Shown: positions 11,440 to 21,977 of the stretch, one piece after another | Layout: each line of letters opens with the position of its first letter | Numbering within the stretch: position 1 is the first letter of the stretch | Assembly: GCA_024760905.1 (NCBI GenBank) | Contig: CM045751.1 | Span: forward strand, 14,204,501-14,268,500 | Source: Plotosus lineatus | Taxonomy: Eukaryota > Chordata > Actinopteri > Siluriformes > Plotosidae | Direction: 5' to 3' | Length of the DNA: 64,000 nucleotides | The notes under the pieces: model-generated | Told to the model about the DNA's origin: nothing | Seen by the model: only the letters and a program-made list of their open reading frames with translations | The model's database searches: none | Program-made: the position numbers and the translations under genes

Positions 11440-12577
11440 AGACTGATCGAGTAAAATTGGTGTATCAGGGCACCTCAGTGGGACGTCTGTGGGAAGGAAA
11501 AAGTGTGGCAGAAAACGCTGCACAACCAGAAGAGGTGACCGGACCCTGAGGAAGATTGTGGAGAAGGGCTGATTCCAGACCTTGGGGGATCTGTGGAAGC
11601 AGTGGACTGGGCTACAGGTGCCGCATTCCCCAGGTTAAGCCACTTTTGAACCAGAAACAGCGGCAGAAGCGCCTGACCTGGGCTACAGAAAAGCAGCACT
11701 GGACTGTTGCTCAGTGGTTCAAAGTACTTTTTTCAGATGAAAGCAAATTTTGCATGTCATTCGGAAATCAAGGTGCCAGAGTCTGGAGGAAGACTGGAGA
11801 GAAGGAAATGCCAAAATGCCTGAAGTCCAGTGTCAAGGACCCACAGTCAGTGATGGTCTGGGGTGCCATGTCAGCTGCTGGTGTTAGTCCACTGTATTTT
11901 ATCAAGGGCGGGGTCAATGCAGCTAGCTATCAGGAGATTTTGGAGCACTTCATGCTTCCATCTGCTGAAAAGCTTTATGGAGATGAAGATTTCATTTTTC
12001 AGCACGACCTGGCACCTGCTCACAGTGCCAAAACTACTGCTAAATGGTTTACTGACCATGGTATTACTGTGCTCAATTGTCCTGCCAACTCTCCTGACCT
12101 GAACCCCATAGAGAATCTGTGGGATATTGTGAAGAGACAGTTCAGAGACACCAGACCCAACACTGTGGATGAGCTTAAGGCCGCTATCGAAGCATCCTGG
12201 GCCTCCGTAACACCTCAGCAGTGCCACGGGCTGATTGGCTCCATGCCACGCCGCACTGAAGCAGTCATTTCTACAAAAGGATTCCCGACCAAGTATTGAG
12301 TGCATAACTGAACATAATTATTTGAAGGTTGACTTTTTTTGTATTAAAAACACTTTTTTTAATTGGTCGGATGAAATATGCTAATTTTTTGAGATAGGAA
12401 TTTTGGGTTTTCATGAGCTGTATGCCAAAATCATCAGTATTAAAACAATAAAAGACCTGAAATATTTCAGTTGGTGTGCAATGAATCTAAAATATATGAA
12501 AGTTTAATTTTTATCAGTACATTACAGAAAATAATGAACTTTATCACAATATGCTAACTTTTTGAGAAGGACTAGTG
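11440..12577 (+). mobile_element. Tc1-like transposon relic, left TIR missing
   Basis: The transposase region is followed by a long A/T-rich right terminal region that ends ...TTTTTGAGAAGGACTAGTG, then TA (12578-12579) inside a TA/CA microsatellite. No matching left TIR is seen, so the copy is truncated on the left. This Tc1 type normally has long TIRs of about 200 bp. The left edge is approximate. Confidence 0.85.
11525..12299 (+). pseudogene. Tc1-like DDE transposase, broken
   Basis: In life this enzyme cut and pasted the element by a DDE mechanism in the nucleus. The N-terminal part (TRRGDRTLRKIVEKG) is read in one frame and meets a TGA at 11570-11572, probably a decayed CGA. The reading frame then shifts and a stretch of the linker appears deleted near 11605. 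From 11610 to 12299 the catalytic domain is open: FSDESKF supplies the first Asp, FQHDLAPAH the second and SPDLNPIENLWD the Glu. There are 34 residues between the second Asp and the Glu, the D34E spacing of Tc1 transposases. The C-terminus (...ISTKGFPTKY) looks complete. The DNA-binding half is broken, so the copy is not expected to be active. Confidence 0.95.
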
Positions 12578-12598
12578 TATATATATATATATATATAC

Positions 12599-12668
<70 letters not shown>
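12577..12668 (+). repeat. (TA)n(CA)n microsatellite
   Basis: A TA run followed by about 30 CA units. It directly abuts the right end of the Tc1 relic. Confidence 0.95.
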
Positions 12669-12670
<2 letters not shown>

Positions 12671-12724
12671 TATATACACTGTATTCCCTAATGAAAATTT
12701 TAACTTCTGCATTTAAGCCATCCA

Positions 12725-12935
12725 AAGTGAGCACAAACTCTCGGACCAGTGATCTACCACACAATGCAGCCCCCAGAGAACAGTTGGGTGTTAGGTACCT
12801 TGCTCATAAACACTTCAGTCAAAAAAAAAATGTAAGAAGGGAAAGTGCAGCTTACTACACCTGCAGCCACACATTTTTCCTGCTGGTTCGGGAATTTGCA
12901 AAGTTACTTCTCTCACTATTAGGCCACAGCTGCCT
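12725..12935 (-). mobile_element. tRNA-SINE fragment, minus strand
   Basis: Contains TTAGGTACCTTGCTCATAAA and ATTAGGCCACAGCTGCC. In reverse these resemble the body and the head (GGCAGCTGTGGCCTAA) of a common fish tRNA-SINE. Degenerate, with an internal A run at about 12821-12830. Confidence 0.55.
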
Positions 12936-13020
12936 TCACCAAGCTGTCACTGTTACGCCCATGAGCAAGACCCTTAACTCTCCGCTGTTCAGTTATATAA
13001 ATGGAATAAAATGGGTTAAA
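12936..13020 (+). mobile_element. tRNA-SINE type D, middle fragment
   Basis: The text CACCAAGCTGTCACTGTTAC ... GAGCAAGACCCTTAACTC matches the middle of the adjacent, better preserved type D SINE at 13035-13232. Confidence 0.6.
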
Positions 13021-13034
13021 AAGACTTAAATGTA

Positions 13035-13232
13035 GGGCAGTGGTTCCGAAGCGGATAAGGTGATGGGTTAATGATTCGAAGGCCAGCAGTTCAATCCCCA
13101 CTGTTACCACTATTGGGCTCTTGAGGAATGCCTTTAAACATCAATTGCTCATTTGGATTAAAAAAAATAAACAAACTGTAAGTTACTCTGGATCAGAGCG
13201 TCTGCCAAATGTTGTGGATGTAAATGTAAATC
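13035..13232 (+). mobile_element. tRNA-SINE type D
   Basis: tRNA-like head with a long variable region (GGCAGTGGTTCCGAAGCGG ... CAGTTCAATCCCC), a middle with CTCTTGAGGAATGCC, and a tail CTCTGGATCAGAGCGTCTGC ... GTAAATGTAAAT. This is the pattern of a widespread fish SINE tail. Confidence 0.8.
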
Positions 13233-14265
13233 TATGTAACAACCAAAAACATGTGAGATGCAACAGAGCACTGCTTCATCGCAACTAAACTTAAAGTGTA
13301 GAGAATCATTTACATAACATAAAAAACATTATTTTCTTTTCTGCCAGTCCCTCAATCCAATAGTATTAATAACATGGCATTTTTTTAAACTTGATTTTCT
13401 CATTATTCTCAGAAACTTTACTGCTTAGTGTAATGGATATTTTTATCAGCATATCAGCGAACATAGTTAACCAGGAAATTAGGCACAGTTTACTTAAATG
13501 AGTCCGATTTTTATCTGTCACATCAATTCCTTTACCATCATCACTCTTCTAAAGGCAGGTGGTGGCCCCAGTGAGCACATGTGATAAGGATGTCATGCAG
13601 AATTTACCTTCATTTTTGCTTCTTGCTCAGACAGAGAAAGTTTTGTAAGCTGTTGTAGTGAGTCATCTTGACAAGTCTCCATCTTGCAAGTGCCCTGCAA
13701 AAAAAAAAAGTAAGAAAACTGGTAGGTAGTGGAGAAAGACTTCAGGCAGGTTTCCCTATAGAAGAGATTTTAATCAGAAAAAAAGACTTTAGGTGGAGAA
13801 AAAGGAAATTAGAGATGATTATTATTATCATTAGTAGCATTTTAGATAATTGACCCCTGATAAAGGGAAAAAGCCAAAAGGAAATCTCATCTCATCTGGT
13901 TTGAGATGTCCCTTAAACACGCAATAAGTAAATAAACCAGGAATAAAACTTTTCGGGTTGTCAATGTATTTAAAAATAATCATTAATCAGAATCTGATTT
14001 ACTGTTATCACCCGGAAGTTGATTTTCCGATGACACGGTGTTATTGTTATATGCATGCTCTGTTTTTCTTATACCTATATGAGTACAATTAATAATTTAA
14101 ATTTACTATACAAAACAAAACACATGTTAGCAAGAAGAGTTTGTTCCTGTTATCAGTGATAGCATTTATAAACAGTTTTTTGTTTCACTGTATATTTAAA
14201 AAAGTGTCTAAACATTTCAGCAAAAATTTAAGGTAGGAGATTGAACTGCACTAACAAATTTTGCC
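13233..14265. other. unannotated sequence with a small RTE/SINE tail scrap
   Basis: No gene is seen. At 13851-13883 the text GACCCCTGATAAAGGGAAAA and then AGCCAAAAGGAAA is the extreme 3' end of the RTE/SINE-A tail. The rest is AT-rich unique sequence. Confidence 0.5.
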
Positions 14266-14545
14266 CACAAGGTTGTCACCGTCCCCCCAGTGCAGCTAAC
14301 TGGGTTATCAAAGGCGGGCCATGTCTCTCACGGTCTATGGTGAGAGGCAATGTAAAAGAACCATTGCTGACTTTTGTAAAGAGTAGGCTGCAAAGCCGTC
14401 AGCGTGTTTCTGTCCCTTGCTAAAGGGTTGTGACAGGAAGGGCATCCGACATAAAAACCTATGCCAAATCAAATGTGCGAATCAGATGATTTGCTGTGGT
14501 GACTCCCGAGAAAGGGAAAAAGCCGAAAGGAAGAAAGAAATATAT
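14266..14545 (+). mobile_element. tRNA-derived SINE, tail type A, 5' truncated
   Basis: The tRNA head is missing. The copy starts in the core (AAGGTTGTCACCGTCCCCCC) and continues to the A tail (GATTTGCTGTGGTGACTCCC, GGGAAAAAGCCGAAAGGAAG). It ends in a CA/TA repeat at about 14547-14602. Confidence 0.92.
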
Positions 14546-14555
14546 ACACACACAA

Positions 14556-14586
<31 letters not shown>

Positions 14587-14602
14587 GATATATATATATA
14601 TA

Positions 14603-15389
14603 AATAAATGAAAACTCTCACATTTCCAACTACCCAACTTCAATAAATATTTCTATGTCCAAGTTTATTTGTGAATCAATGCATCAAAATCTTTAGTGCA
14701 TGCCCGAGAGATAATATCATAGCAAAATATGTACATATGGTGAACATAGTTTTTGAAATAATTCAAATAACCTCCTAGTCTACACCCTTTCCAGCCTCAA
14801 TTTTGTGACTAGACATCATTATTTTCACATCCTGCTGAGCTTCTGCTAAGGTCTCCACATGAATCGGAGCACAGGTGCATGCACCCAAAACCATAGAATC
14901 TGCATGCATGTGGCAAAATTGGCATATAAGCACCAGGCTTAAAACAGGATCGATGATATACATAACTTTTCCTGTTCATGTTACACAGTGTGTCTTGTGC
15001 TCCCTCCATTCACTGATAGATTGGCATCAATTGACTTTAGATAATAGAAAAAAAGTTGCCAAACATATCAATTGTCAAACATATCAATTAGCAGAATGTA
15101 AATAATTACACACTTAGTATCTAAAGTTATTATTAGTGAATAGAAGGCCATTCACTCTGTCCACGTTACATACTGACTTTTTGTCCTAATGATAAATTGA
15201 CTATGCTGCTTCTCTAAGGAATATTATTCTGCACCTACCATGTTTTCATGCATATTGGCCTAATGCAATACAAATGGAAAAAAACTATATATGTAAAAAA
15301 TAAATTTAAAAATGCCCTTATAGGCTTTAAAGTCAAATGGCATGATGAATGATCTCACAGATTAAAAGCAATTGAGTGAATGACTGCGT

Positions 15390-15392
<3 letters not shown>
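14603..15392. other. unannotated sequence, no gene seen
   Basis: Unique AT-rich sequence. Short frames near 14775-15105 have no recognisable domain. Confidence 0.45.

Positions 15393-15432
<40 letters not shown>
15393..15432 (+). repeat. (GA)n microsatellite
   Basis: About 20 GA units followed by an interrupted GAGC-rich tail to about 15465. Confidence 0.95.
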
Positions 15433-15436
<4 letters not shown>

Positions 15437-15844
15437 TGAGCACGAGCGAGTGAGCGAGAGAGAGGTAGTAGCCCATCACTGTTCAGACTTTAGGGATAAA
15501 GCGCATGATAAGTGAACCAGCCTGGGATGAGTAAACAAATCAATCATGTGTGATAAGTGCTTGAGCTTTATCAGGGCTGGCCAAAAGAGTGCCACACCAC
15601 CTCTCCAAGTCGAGCACAGAATACTAACAGCGAACAGACTGACACTTCAGGTCTCATGGTGAAGCGACAAACATACAAGTAACTAACTCCTGTATTGTTT
15701 GGCTGAGGTTCCATTCATACGCTTGGGGATGCAAGTCAGGGGTTGAAATAAACTTTGGTGTTTTCAAAGAACGCATAGCATGCAGTTCTTCCACAAACCT
15801 CTGCCACAAAACGAGAAGCACAAAAAAAAAAAAAAACAGTGCAG

Positions 15845-16075
15845 AATGTCTTGTATCCCATAGTATTAACATTTTCCTTCACTGCAACCAACAGGTCCAA
15901 ACATCTTTCAGAACAATGCTCCTGTGAATAAAGTGAGCTTCATGCAGACATGGTCTGCCTGGACAGAGTAGAAAACTGAAGTGCCCTGACCAGAGAGCAC
16001 TGACCGCAAAACTTGTGGGATGAACTGGAACACTGCTAGCACTTCAGATCTCACCATTCAACATCAGTGCCTCAG
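15845..16075 (+). pseudogene. IS630/Tc1-superfamily transposase remnant
   Basis: The decayed coding strip includes the segment FQNNAPVNKVSFMQTW, equivalent to FQHDNAPVHKASS at 61895. The catalytic Asp position reads Asn. A later strip (TCGMNWNT) corresponds to the WDELE-type region. Stops interrupt the frame. It is the same family as the relics at 60425-60620 and 61763-62022. A TcMar ISRm11-type subgroup is possible but not certain. Confidence 0.7.
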
Positions 16076-16249
16076 CAATGCTCACACACATAAATAAATA
16101 AAAACAAATCCTCACATCAATGCTTCAAAATGTAACAGAAATCCTAATAAGAAAGTTAAGCTTATTATAACACAAAGGGAGAATCAATCTGGAATATTGC
16201 GTTCACTTTATCCTGGCATTTAATAAATTTAATGAATTCTAAATAGTTT

Positions 16250-16640
16250 GACATGGTGGCATAGAAGCTAACTCCAGGTTCCCCAATCTAGATCTTCAGT
16301 TCCAACTTCTGCACCATTTCACATGTTCTCCGTGTGTGTTTCTGAGGCTCACCGACATTTCCTTATCGTAAGCAAAGCTCCCAGAAAGGCTGGAACCGAC
16401 TCTGGGTGAAGGCGAAGTACATACTGAAGAGCTCGTCAGCCCAGCAGGATAGGGTATACATAAACATACACACACACACACAACCAAAACCACTATGAAC
16501 ATTCACGCACACAGAACAACCATCAGCACATAATGAGCATGTCTTTGGACTGTGGGAGCAAACCGAAGTACCTGGAGACACCTTCATCAGCAAGAAGGCG
16601 GCATGGCAGGAATTGAACCCAGGTCCCATCATAATGTATG
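16250..16640. mobile_element. rearranged tRNA-SINE type E fragments
   Basis: A + strand piece (GACATGGTGGCATAGAAGCT) is followed by a tail-like part, and then an inverted piece at about 16500-16640 carries CATGTCTTTGGACTGTGGGA and GGAATTGAACCCAGGTCCC. These are minus-strand sections of the same common fish SINE (head GGCGGCACGGTGG type). The copy is internally shuffled. Confidence 0.6.
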
Positions 16641-16891
16641 TAGCCTACATTATCTAAAGAGTCATAGTTGCAATTTATTGCTTTTCACCAAAAATGTTTA
16701 TGTATTTGATAATCAATTAAAGGGTTTATATAATTACCCAACCTTTGAATGATTTTACCTTTAACATTATCATTGTTTCTATGAGCTGGACATAATGTCC
16801 TCAGTATCTTTCAGTTACACTTTCTTTTTAAGAGTAGGCATTCTTCTTTGGGGTTTTTTTTTTTTCCACAAGCATATACCAATGTAGCTAT

Positions 16892-17218
16892 GGGGCAGTG
16901 GTGGTCTAGTGGATAGGGCGCAGGATCACTGATCCTAAGGTTGGGGGTTCGAGTCCCCACAAGGTTGTCACTGTCCCCCCCCCCCAGTGCAGCTAACTGG
17001 GTTATCAAAGGCGGGCCATGTCTCTCACTATCTATGGTGAGAGGCATGTAAAAGAACCATTGCTGACTTTCGTAAAGAGTAGCTGCAAAGCCATCAGCAT
17101 GTTTCTATCCCTTGTTAAAAGGGTTGTGACAGGAAGGGCATCCGACGTAAAAACCTCTGCCAAATCAAAAGTGCGAATCAGATGATTCGCTGTGGCGACT
17201 CTCGAAAAGGAAAAGAAG
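16892..17218 (+). mobile_element. full-length tRNA-derived SINE, tail type A
   Basis: The best copy in the window. Head GGGGCAGTGGTGGTCTAGTG with A box, B box GGGGGTTCGAGTCCCC, core, then the tail ending GATTCGCTGTGGCGACTC and GAAAAGGAAAAGA. It is flanked by a perfect 16-bp target duplication, ATACCAATGTAGCTAT, at 16876-16891 and 17219-17234. Transcription would be by RNA polymerase III from the internal boxes, and reverse transcription would be supplied by the RTE LINE. Confidence 0.97.
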
Positions 17219-17689
17219 ATACCAATGTAGCTATACCATTGCCCTTAACATCCCAGTTTTGTCTTTGCTGTTCCTCCTTTATTTTTCTGGATGCTGTTTT
17301 GTTCAGGGATTGCTACGGTTGCAGTTAGCTTTCCTGGTAAGAAATGCCTCCAACAACAACAAAAACCACCGTATTGGTATTCAAGTCCTCCTGTATGTAC
17401 TGCTCCGACACCTCATAATAGAAACGGTGTATTTTACATAATACCGCTGTTTTTAATCCCAGAAATCAGCTCTCTCTTTTTTTTTTTTACACAGTAGAAA
17501 ATGTGCTGATCTGAACCGTCTGGTAGTGAGGGACACAGCCTATGCTTGTGAGAGGATAGCCACATTCATTTAGCACAACATCTGCAATTTGAAGTATTTA
17601 TATTTTTATATTTTATGTACACACATGAATTTACGCACAAACAAAATGTGTGCGTTTTGTTATTTATATATATAGTTTTAATATTAATT

Positions 17690-18088
17690 GAATTAAAAAA
17701 ATAAGGCAATTAAGGAAGAATAGGGGGAAAAAATTAAGAAAAATGCCACAAAAACAAGGTGAATTATGCAAAAAAAAAAAACACAAACAAACAAAAACAA
17801 GAAACAACCCAAAATCCCCCATCAAAACTACTTGCATTGTTGTGAGGTTCGAATGTGCATCTGTGTGCACTCGTCCATGTATTTATATTTTATTTACATC
17901 TTGTGCATTATTTTGTAATGTTTAATTGTTATTATGAGCATTTATAGCATTGAATATGTATTTATTGATATTATATATACATATACATGTACGTATACGT
18001 CAGTCGGGGTGGTGGTGATCCTACTTCACAGATTTTGATGGTCCTGTGGGGATCTCGGTCCTAATTAACCATGGAAAGTGAGGGTTCC

Positions 18089-18091
<3 letters not shown>
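17690..18091 (-). mobile_element. MITE1 copy, inverted, far end truncated
   Basis: In reverse it matches the copy at 4648-5059: TIR CAGGGAACCCTCACTTTCC (reverse of 18072-18091), then CAATAAATACATATTCAATG and the T/G-rich interior. The opposite TIR is lost near 17690. A TA and then a (TA)n(CA)n tract follow at 18092-18148. Confidence 0.85.
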
Positions 18092-18148
<57 letters not shown>

Positions 18149-18152
<4 letters not shown>

Positions 18153-18233
18153 GGATCCCTCACGTTCCGCGGTTAATGGGGACCAAGACCCCCCGTGATC
18201 ACCGATTTCCGAGAAGTAGGATCGACCCCCTGA

Positions 18234-18238
<5 letters not shown>
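18149..18238 (+). mobile_element. MITE1 left-end fragment
   Basis: AAGGATCCCTCACGTTCCGC ... CCCCCTGACTGAT matches the first about 90 bp of MITE1. Both sides are TA/CA microsatellites. Confidence 0.85.
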
Positions 18239-18273
<35 letters not shown>

Positions 18274-18289
18274 TATACACACACACACA

Positions 18290-19666
18290 CAGTGGAGTTC
18301 AAAATAATATCAGTCAGACATCACTAACCTGATCAATCATTGTTTTTGGTAGAAATGATATTTCTACATGGCAAATAATTTACTAGCAGGTGTAGTAGAG
18401 TAATAAAACCAACCAGATCCAACAGTCATTTCATGCTGCTGCTGATTCTGTGTAACTCAATCACTAATTGGAAGGTTTGTGTACCTTGATAAAAAAGTTG
18501 ATTGAGAGGGGCAAACATGTAAAGTACAGAAAATGTTCGGCTCCTCAGCGAAAATCCTAAATATTTTAAAATGGCAACGAAAACCTGAAAGATGTGTCAC
18601 AAAGTGAAAAACTACCATTCAAATGGATCGAAGAAGAACCAAAATAGCAAGAACTCCGCTACAATCAGCTCCAAAAAGATGAAACAAGGTCTAAAGTGAC
18701 CCGTGAGTCCTGTTACAATTAGAAAACACCTATGTGAAGCCGAGCTACTGGCAAGAAGCCCCTACAAAGTCCCACTGCTGAAAAAAGACGTTCTGAAGAG
18801 GTTACAATTTGCCTTCAAATGGAGCATGTTGACTGGCAGTGTAAGTAAAGTTCTTTTTGAGTCTAGTGGCCCCCCAAAACGACCCCCAAACACTGCCACA
18901 GTACACGGTGAATACAGTGAAGCCTGGTCTCACAAGCATCATGATATGGGGATGTTTCATACTACGGTGACGGGCCTACTTAACGCATCCGAGGGATCAT
19001 GGATCAGTTTGAATACTTGAAGAGGTCATGCTGCCTTAATCTGAAAAGGAAATGTCCTTGAAGTGAGTTTTCCAACAAGACAATGGCCCCAAACACACCA
19101 GTTCACCAAATGGTGAACATGTTGGTTTCAGACTAGCAAGATTGACGGTATTCAGCGGCAGCCCGATCTTAAACCTTAATCCAATAGAAAACGTGTGGGT
19201 TTACTTAAAGACATGCAGTTTCTAAGGAAAAAACAAGAAATACAGAACACTGGAATGTCGTCCAATCATCCTGGGCTGGAAAACCTGTTCACAGGTGCCA
19301 GATGTTGGTTGACTCCATGCAATACAGATGTGCAGCAGTTCTCAGAAACAGTGATTATACAACTAAATATTAGTGCAGCGATTCAAAGGAAAACAAAAAT
19401 CTTACAACATTTTTGGGTTTATACAGTGAATGAGTTTATAAAGAAGAAACAGACACTGATATTTTTTAAACAGTCAAGATTCAATTTTCTTCAACTTCTT
19501 TCAAGGAATAACAAATCTGATATATTTTTTCTTCATGTTTTGATTTGGAATTTAATGTGTGTTATGTTCCCAATGCATCTGGGTGTATGGAAATAAAAGC
19601 TATTTTCAGGATTTTGAGCTTTCTTCACTTTTTTAAACACACTGCTGTTATTTTTGAATGAATCTG
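18290..19666 (+). mobile_element. Tc1-like transposon relic, both ends present
   Basis: Starts CAGTGGAGTTCAAAATAATA and ends with the decayed inverse ACTGCTGTTATTTTTGAATG. This matches a fish Tc1 type whose ends read CAGTG-GTTCAAAATAATAG. The body holds an eroded transposase gene. The left end abuts a TA/CA microsatellite. Confidence 0.85.
18571..19195 (+). pseudogene. Tc1-like transposase, heavily decayed
   Basis: Fragments of the protein can be followed through stops and frame changes. The DNA-binding/linker strip is VTIRKHLCEAELLARSPYKV then PLLKKDVLKRLQFA, in the open stretch 18703-19020. The second catalytic Asp strip, FQQDNGPKHT, is near 19070 and the Glu strip, LNPIENVWV, is near 19170-19200. 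No functional protein is possible. Confidence 0.85.
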
Positions 19667-19680
19667 ACCTATCATATATA

Positions 19681-19690
19681 AAACACACAC

Positions 19691-19741
<51 letters not shown>
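19681..19741 (+). repeat. (CA)n microsatellite
   Basis: About 29 CA units with one CG interruption. It sits between the Tc1 relic and the LINE relic. Confidence 0.95.
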
Positions 19742-19744
<3 letters not shown>

Positions 19745-21010
19745 CCACTTCCTTCAGGTATTCCGGGACATTCACAGACCAGCAGCGAGACATCGTCCCT
19801 CCAGCATGTTCTGGGTCAACTCCGGGGTCTCTTCCTGGTTGTACATGACCAAAACACCACACAGGGAGGTGTTTGTTTGGGCATTCTATTAAGATGCCCG
19901 AGACATCTCAACTGGCTCCTCTCAACATGGGTGAGCAGCAGTTCTACTCCGACCTCCTCCCGGATGGCTGAGCTTCTCCATTTATCTCGAAGGAAGAGCC
20001 CTGCCACCCCATTAAGGAAGCTCATCTCAACCGCTTGTATCCGCAATCTTGTTCTTTTAGTCACTACCCAAAGCTCGTGACCATAGGTGAGGGTTGGAAC
20101 ATACAGTAGATTGACTGGTAAATTGAGAGCTTTGCCTTGTGGCTCATCTCCCTCTTCACCACAACGGAGCAGTACAAGCTCCACTTTACAGTGGAGGCTA
20201 TAGCAATCCGCCTGTCAATCTCCCGCTCCAGCCTTCCTTCAGTCATGAACAAGGCCCCGAGATACTTGATCTCCTCCACTTGGGGCAGGACCTCATTTCC
20301 GACCCGGAGAGTGCATTCCACCCTTTTCTGGCTAAGAACCATGGCCTCGAACTTAGAGGTGCTGAATCTCATCTCGACCGCTATGCGCTCGACTCTGAAT
20401 GGCTCCAATGAGAGCTGGAGGTCATGGATTGATTAAGCCAAAGGGACAAAAGCATCTGCAAAAAAAGCAGAGGCAAGATCCTAAGGGTCACCAGACCAAA
20501 CCCCTCAATGCCACAAATACACCCTAAAAATTCTGTCCATAAAAATTATGAACAGAATTGTTGGCAAAGGACAGCCTTGGTGGACTCCAACCCTCACGGA
20601 ATATGAATTTGTGAATTTGACCTGTTGTTACCAATGCAGTTCGAGCTCTGGCCCCATTGGTACACAGCCTAAACGGCCCGTAGCAACGGGCCCAATACAT
20701 TGTACTCGCAGAGCACACCTTACAAGATAGCCTGAGGGACACAGTCAAAAGCCTTCTATAAATCCGCAAAACACACGTGGACAGACTGGGCAAACTCCCA
20801 TCATCCTCTCCAGGATCCTGTTGAGCATATAGAGTTGGTCGGGAGTGCCGCAGTCAGGACGAAAACCACACTGTTCCTCTTGAATCCGAGGTTCAATCAT
20901 CAGTTGGATCCTCCACTCCAGGACCCCTGCATAGACTTTCCTAGACAGGCTGAGGAGTGTGATTCCACGAGAATTGTAACACACTCTCTGGTCCCCTTTT
21001 TAGAAAGGAA
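19745..21010 (-). pseudogene. LINE reverse transcriptase relic, minus strand
   Basis: Read right to left, the decayed polyprotein runs in order: the RT palm strip YNSRGITLLSLSRKVYAGVL with EEQCGFRPDCGTPDQLYMLN (20985-20850); a deleted or scrambled middle; the motif C equivalent FADAFVPLA near 20455, where functional elements have FADD; then CTLRVGNEVLPQVEEIKYLG (about 20310); LSIYQSIY with VPTLTYGHELWV (about 20080); and RSQLRCLGHLNRMPK (about 19900), ending RPRSWPRTCWRD near 19790. Several stops and shifts occur. It is an APE-type fish LINE whose clade I cannot name with confidence, apparently the same lineage as the fragment at 63620-64000. Confidence 0.9.
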
Positions 21011-21121
21011 TCGCTACCGGGAAGAGAAAAAAGATCATCTTCACACTTGCCCACTTGTTCTTGCTACACAGTCGATATCACCTGATTGAGCTTCAAATAA
21101 TTTTACTCTTATTCCTTTATT

Positions 21122-21340
21122 CTCTGAACCACTTATTCTTAACGAGAATCACAGTGAGGCACCCATCTTAGCCGACCCTGGGCGAGGGCAGAGTACATTT
21201 TGGACAGCTCGCCAGGCCATTGCAGGGCAGAAAGGTGCTAAGGGCTATGCAGCTACTCTCTATGAAAGTCAGCAATGGTTCTTTTACAGCCTGTCACCAC
21301 AGACAGTGAGAGACGATGATAACCCAGGGGACTTCACTCT
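21122..21340 (-). mobile_element. tRNA-SINE, tail type B, head missing
   Basis: In reverse: the core AAAGAACCATTGCTGACTTT, then GCAATGGCCTGGCGAGCTGT and GTACTCTGCCCTCGCC, the B tail. The tRNA head is truncated near 21340. Confidence 0.85.
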
Positions 21341-21607
21341 TATATGCGCTCATTTCCTCAAATATGCCAGTACGTGAAATGCCGTATGCTGTGCTAAATG
21401 CTAAAAGGTATGAATGAGTGGGTTACTGAGCTTGTAAATTTAGCCTTGTATTATCGGAGTTGTGTCATCTGTGTTATTGTTCCTACAGATTATTATGCCG
21501 CTGTCTTTCCCACCAATAAAAGAGTCAGAACAATCTGACATGATAGTAAACTCTCCAGCTGGGCTAATAATGGACAAAAGACATCAACTAAACACAACCA
21601 TAAACAT

Positions 21608-21959
21608 CATCTTTTTTCCTTTCGGCTTTTTCGCTTTGTCAGGGGTCGCCGCAGCGAATCATCTGATTCGCATGTTTGATTTTTGTATAGGTTTATAGAT
21701 CAGATGCCCTTCCTGACGCAAACCTTTAGCAAGGGGCAGAAACACGCTGATGGCTATGCAGCTACTCTTTACGAAAGTCAGCAATGGTTCTTTTAAATGA
21801 ACCTCTCACCATAGACAGTGAGACACATGACCGCCCTTTGATAGTCCAGTTAGCTACACTGGGGAGACAGTGGCAACCTTATGGAGAGTGAGACTTGAAC
21901 CCCCAACCTTAGGATCAGCGATCCAGCACCCTATACCACCAGGCCACCTCTGCCGCTTC
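21608..21959 (-). mobile_element. full-length tRNA-SINE, tail type A, minus strand
   Basis: The reverse sequence gives the head, the box region (AACCTTAGGATCAGCGATCC reversed), the core and the A tail ending GGCGACCCCTGACAAAGCG and AAAAGCCGAAAGG. It is flanked by an 18-bp target duplication with one mismatch (AAACACAACCATAAACAT at 21590-21607, with T for C at 21960-21977). Confidence 0.95.
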
Positions 21960-21977
21960 AAACACAACTATAAACAT

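Noticed and set aside
11556..12299. Active Tc1 transposase
   Set aside because: The open frame starts within the protein; the true N-terminus is out of frame with a stop, and the left TIR is missing.
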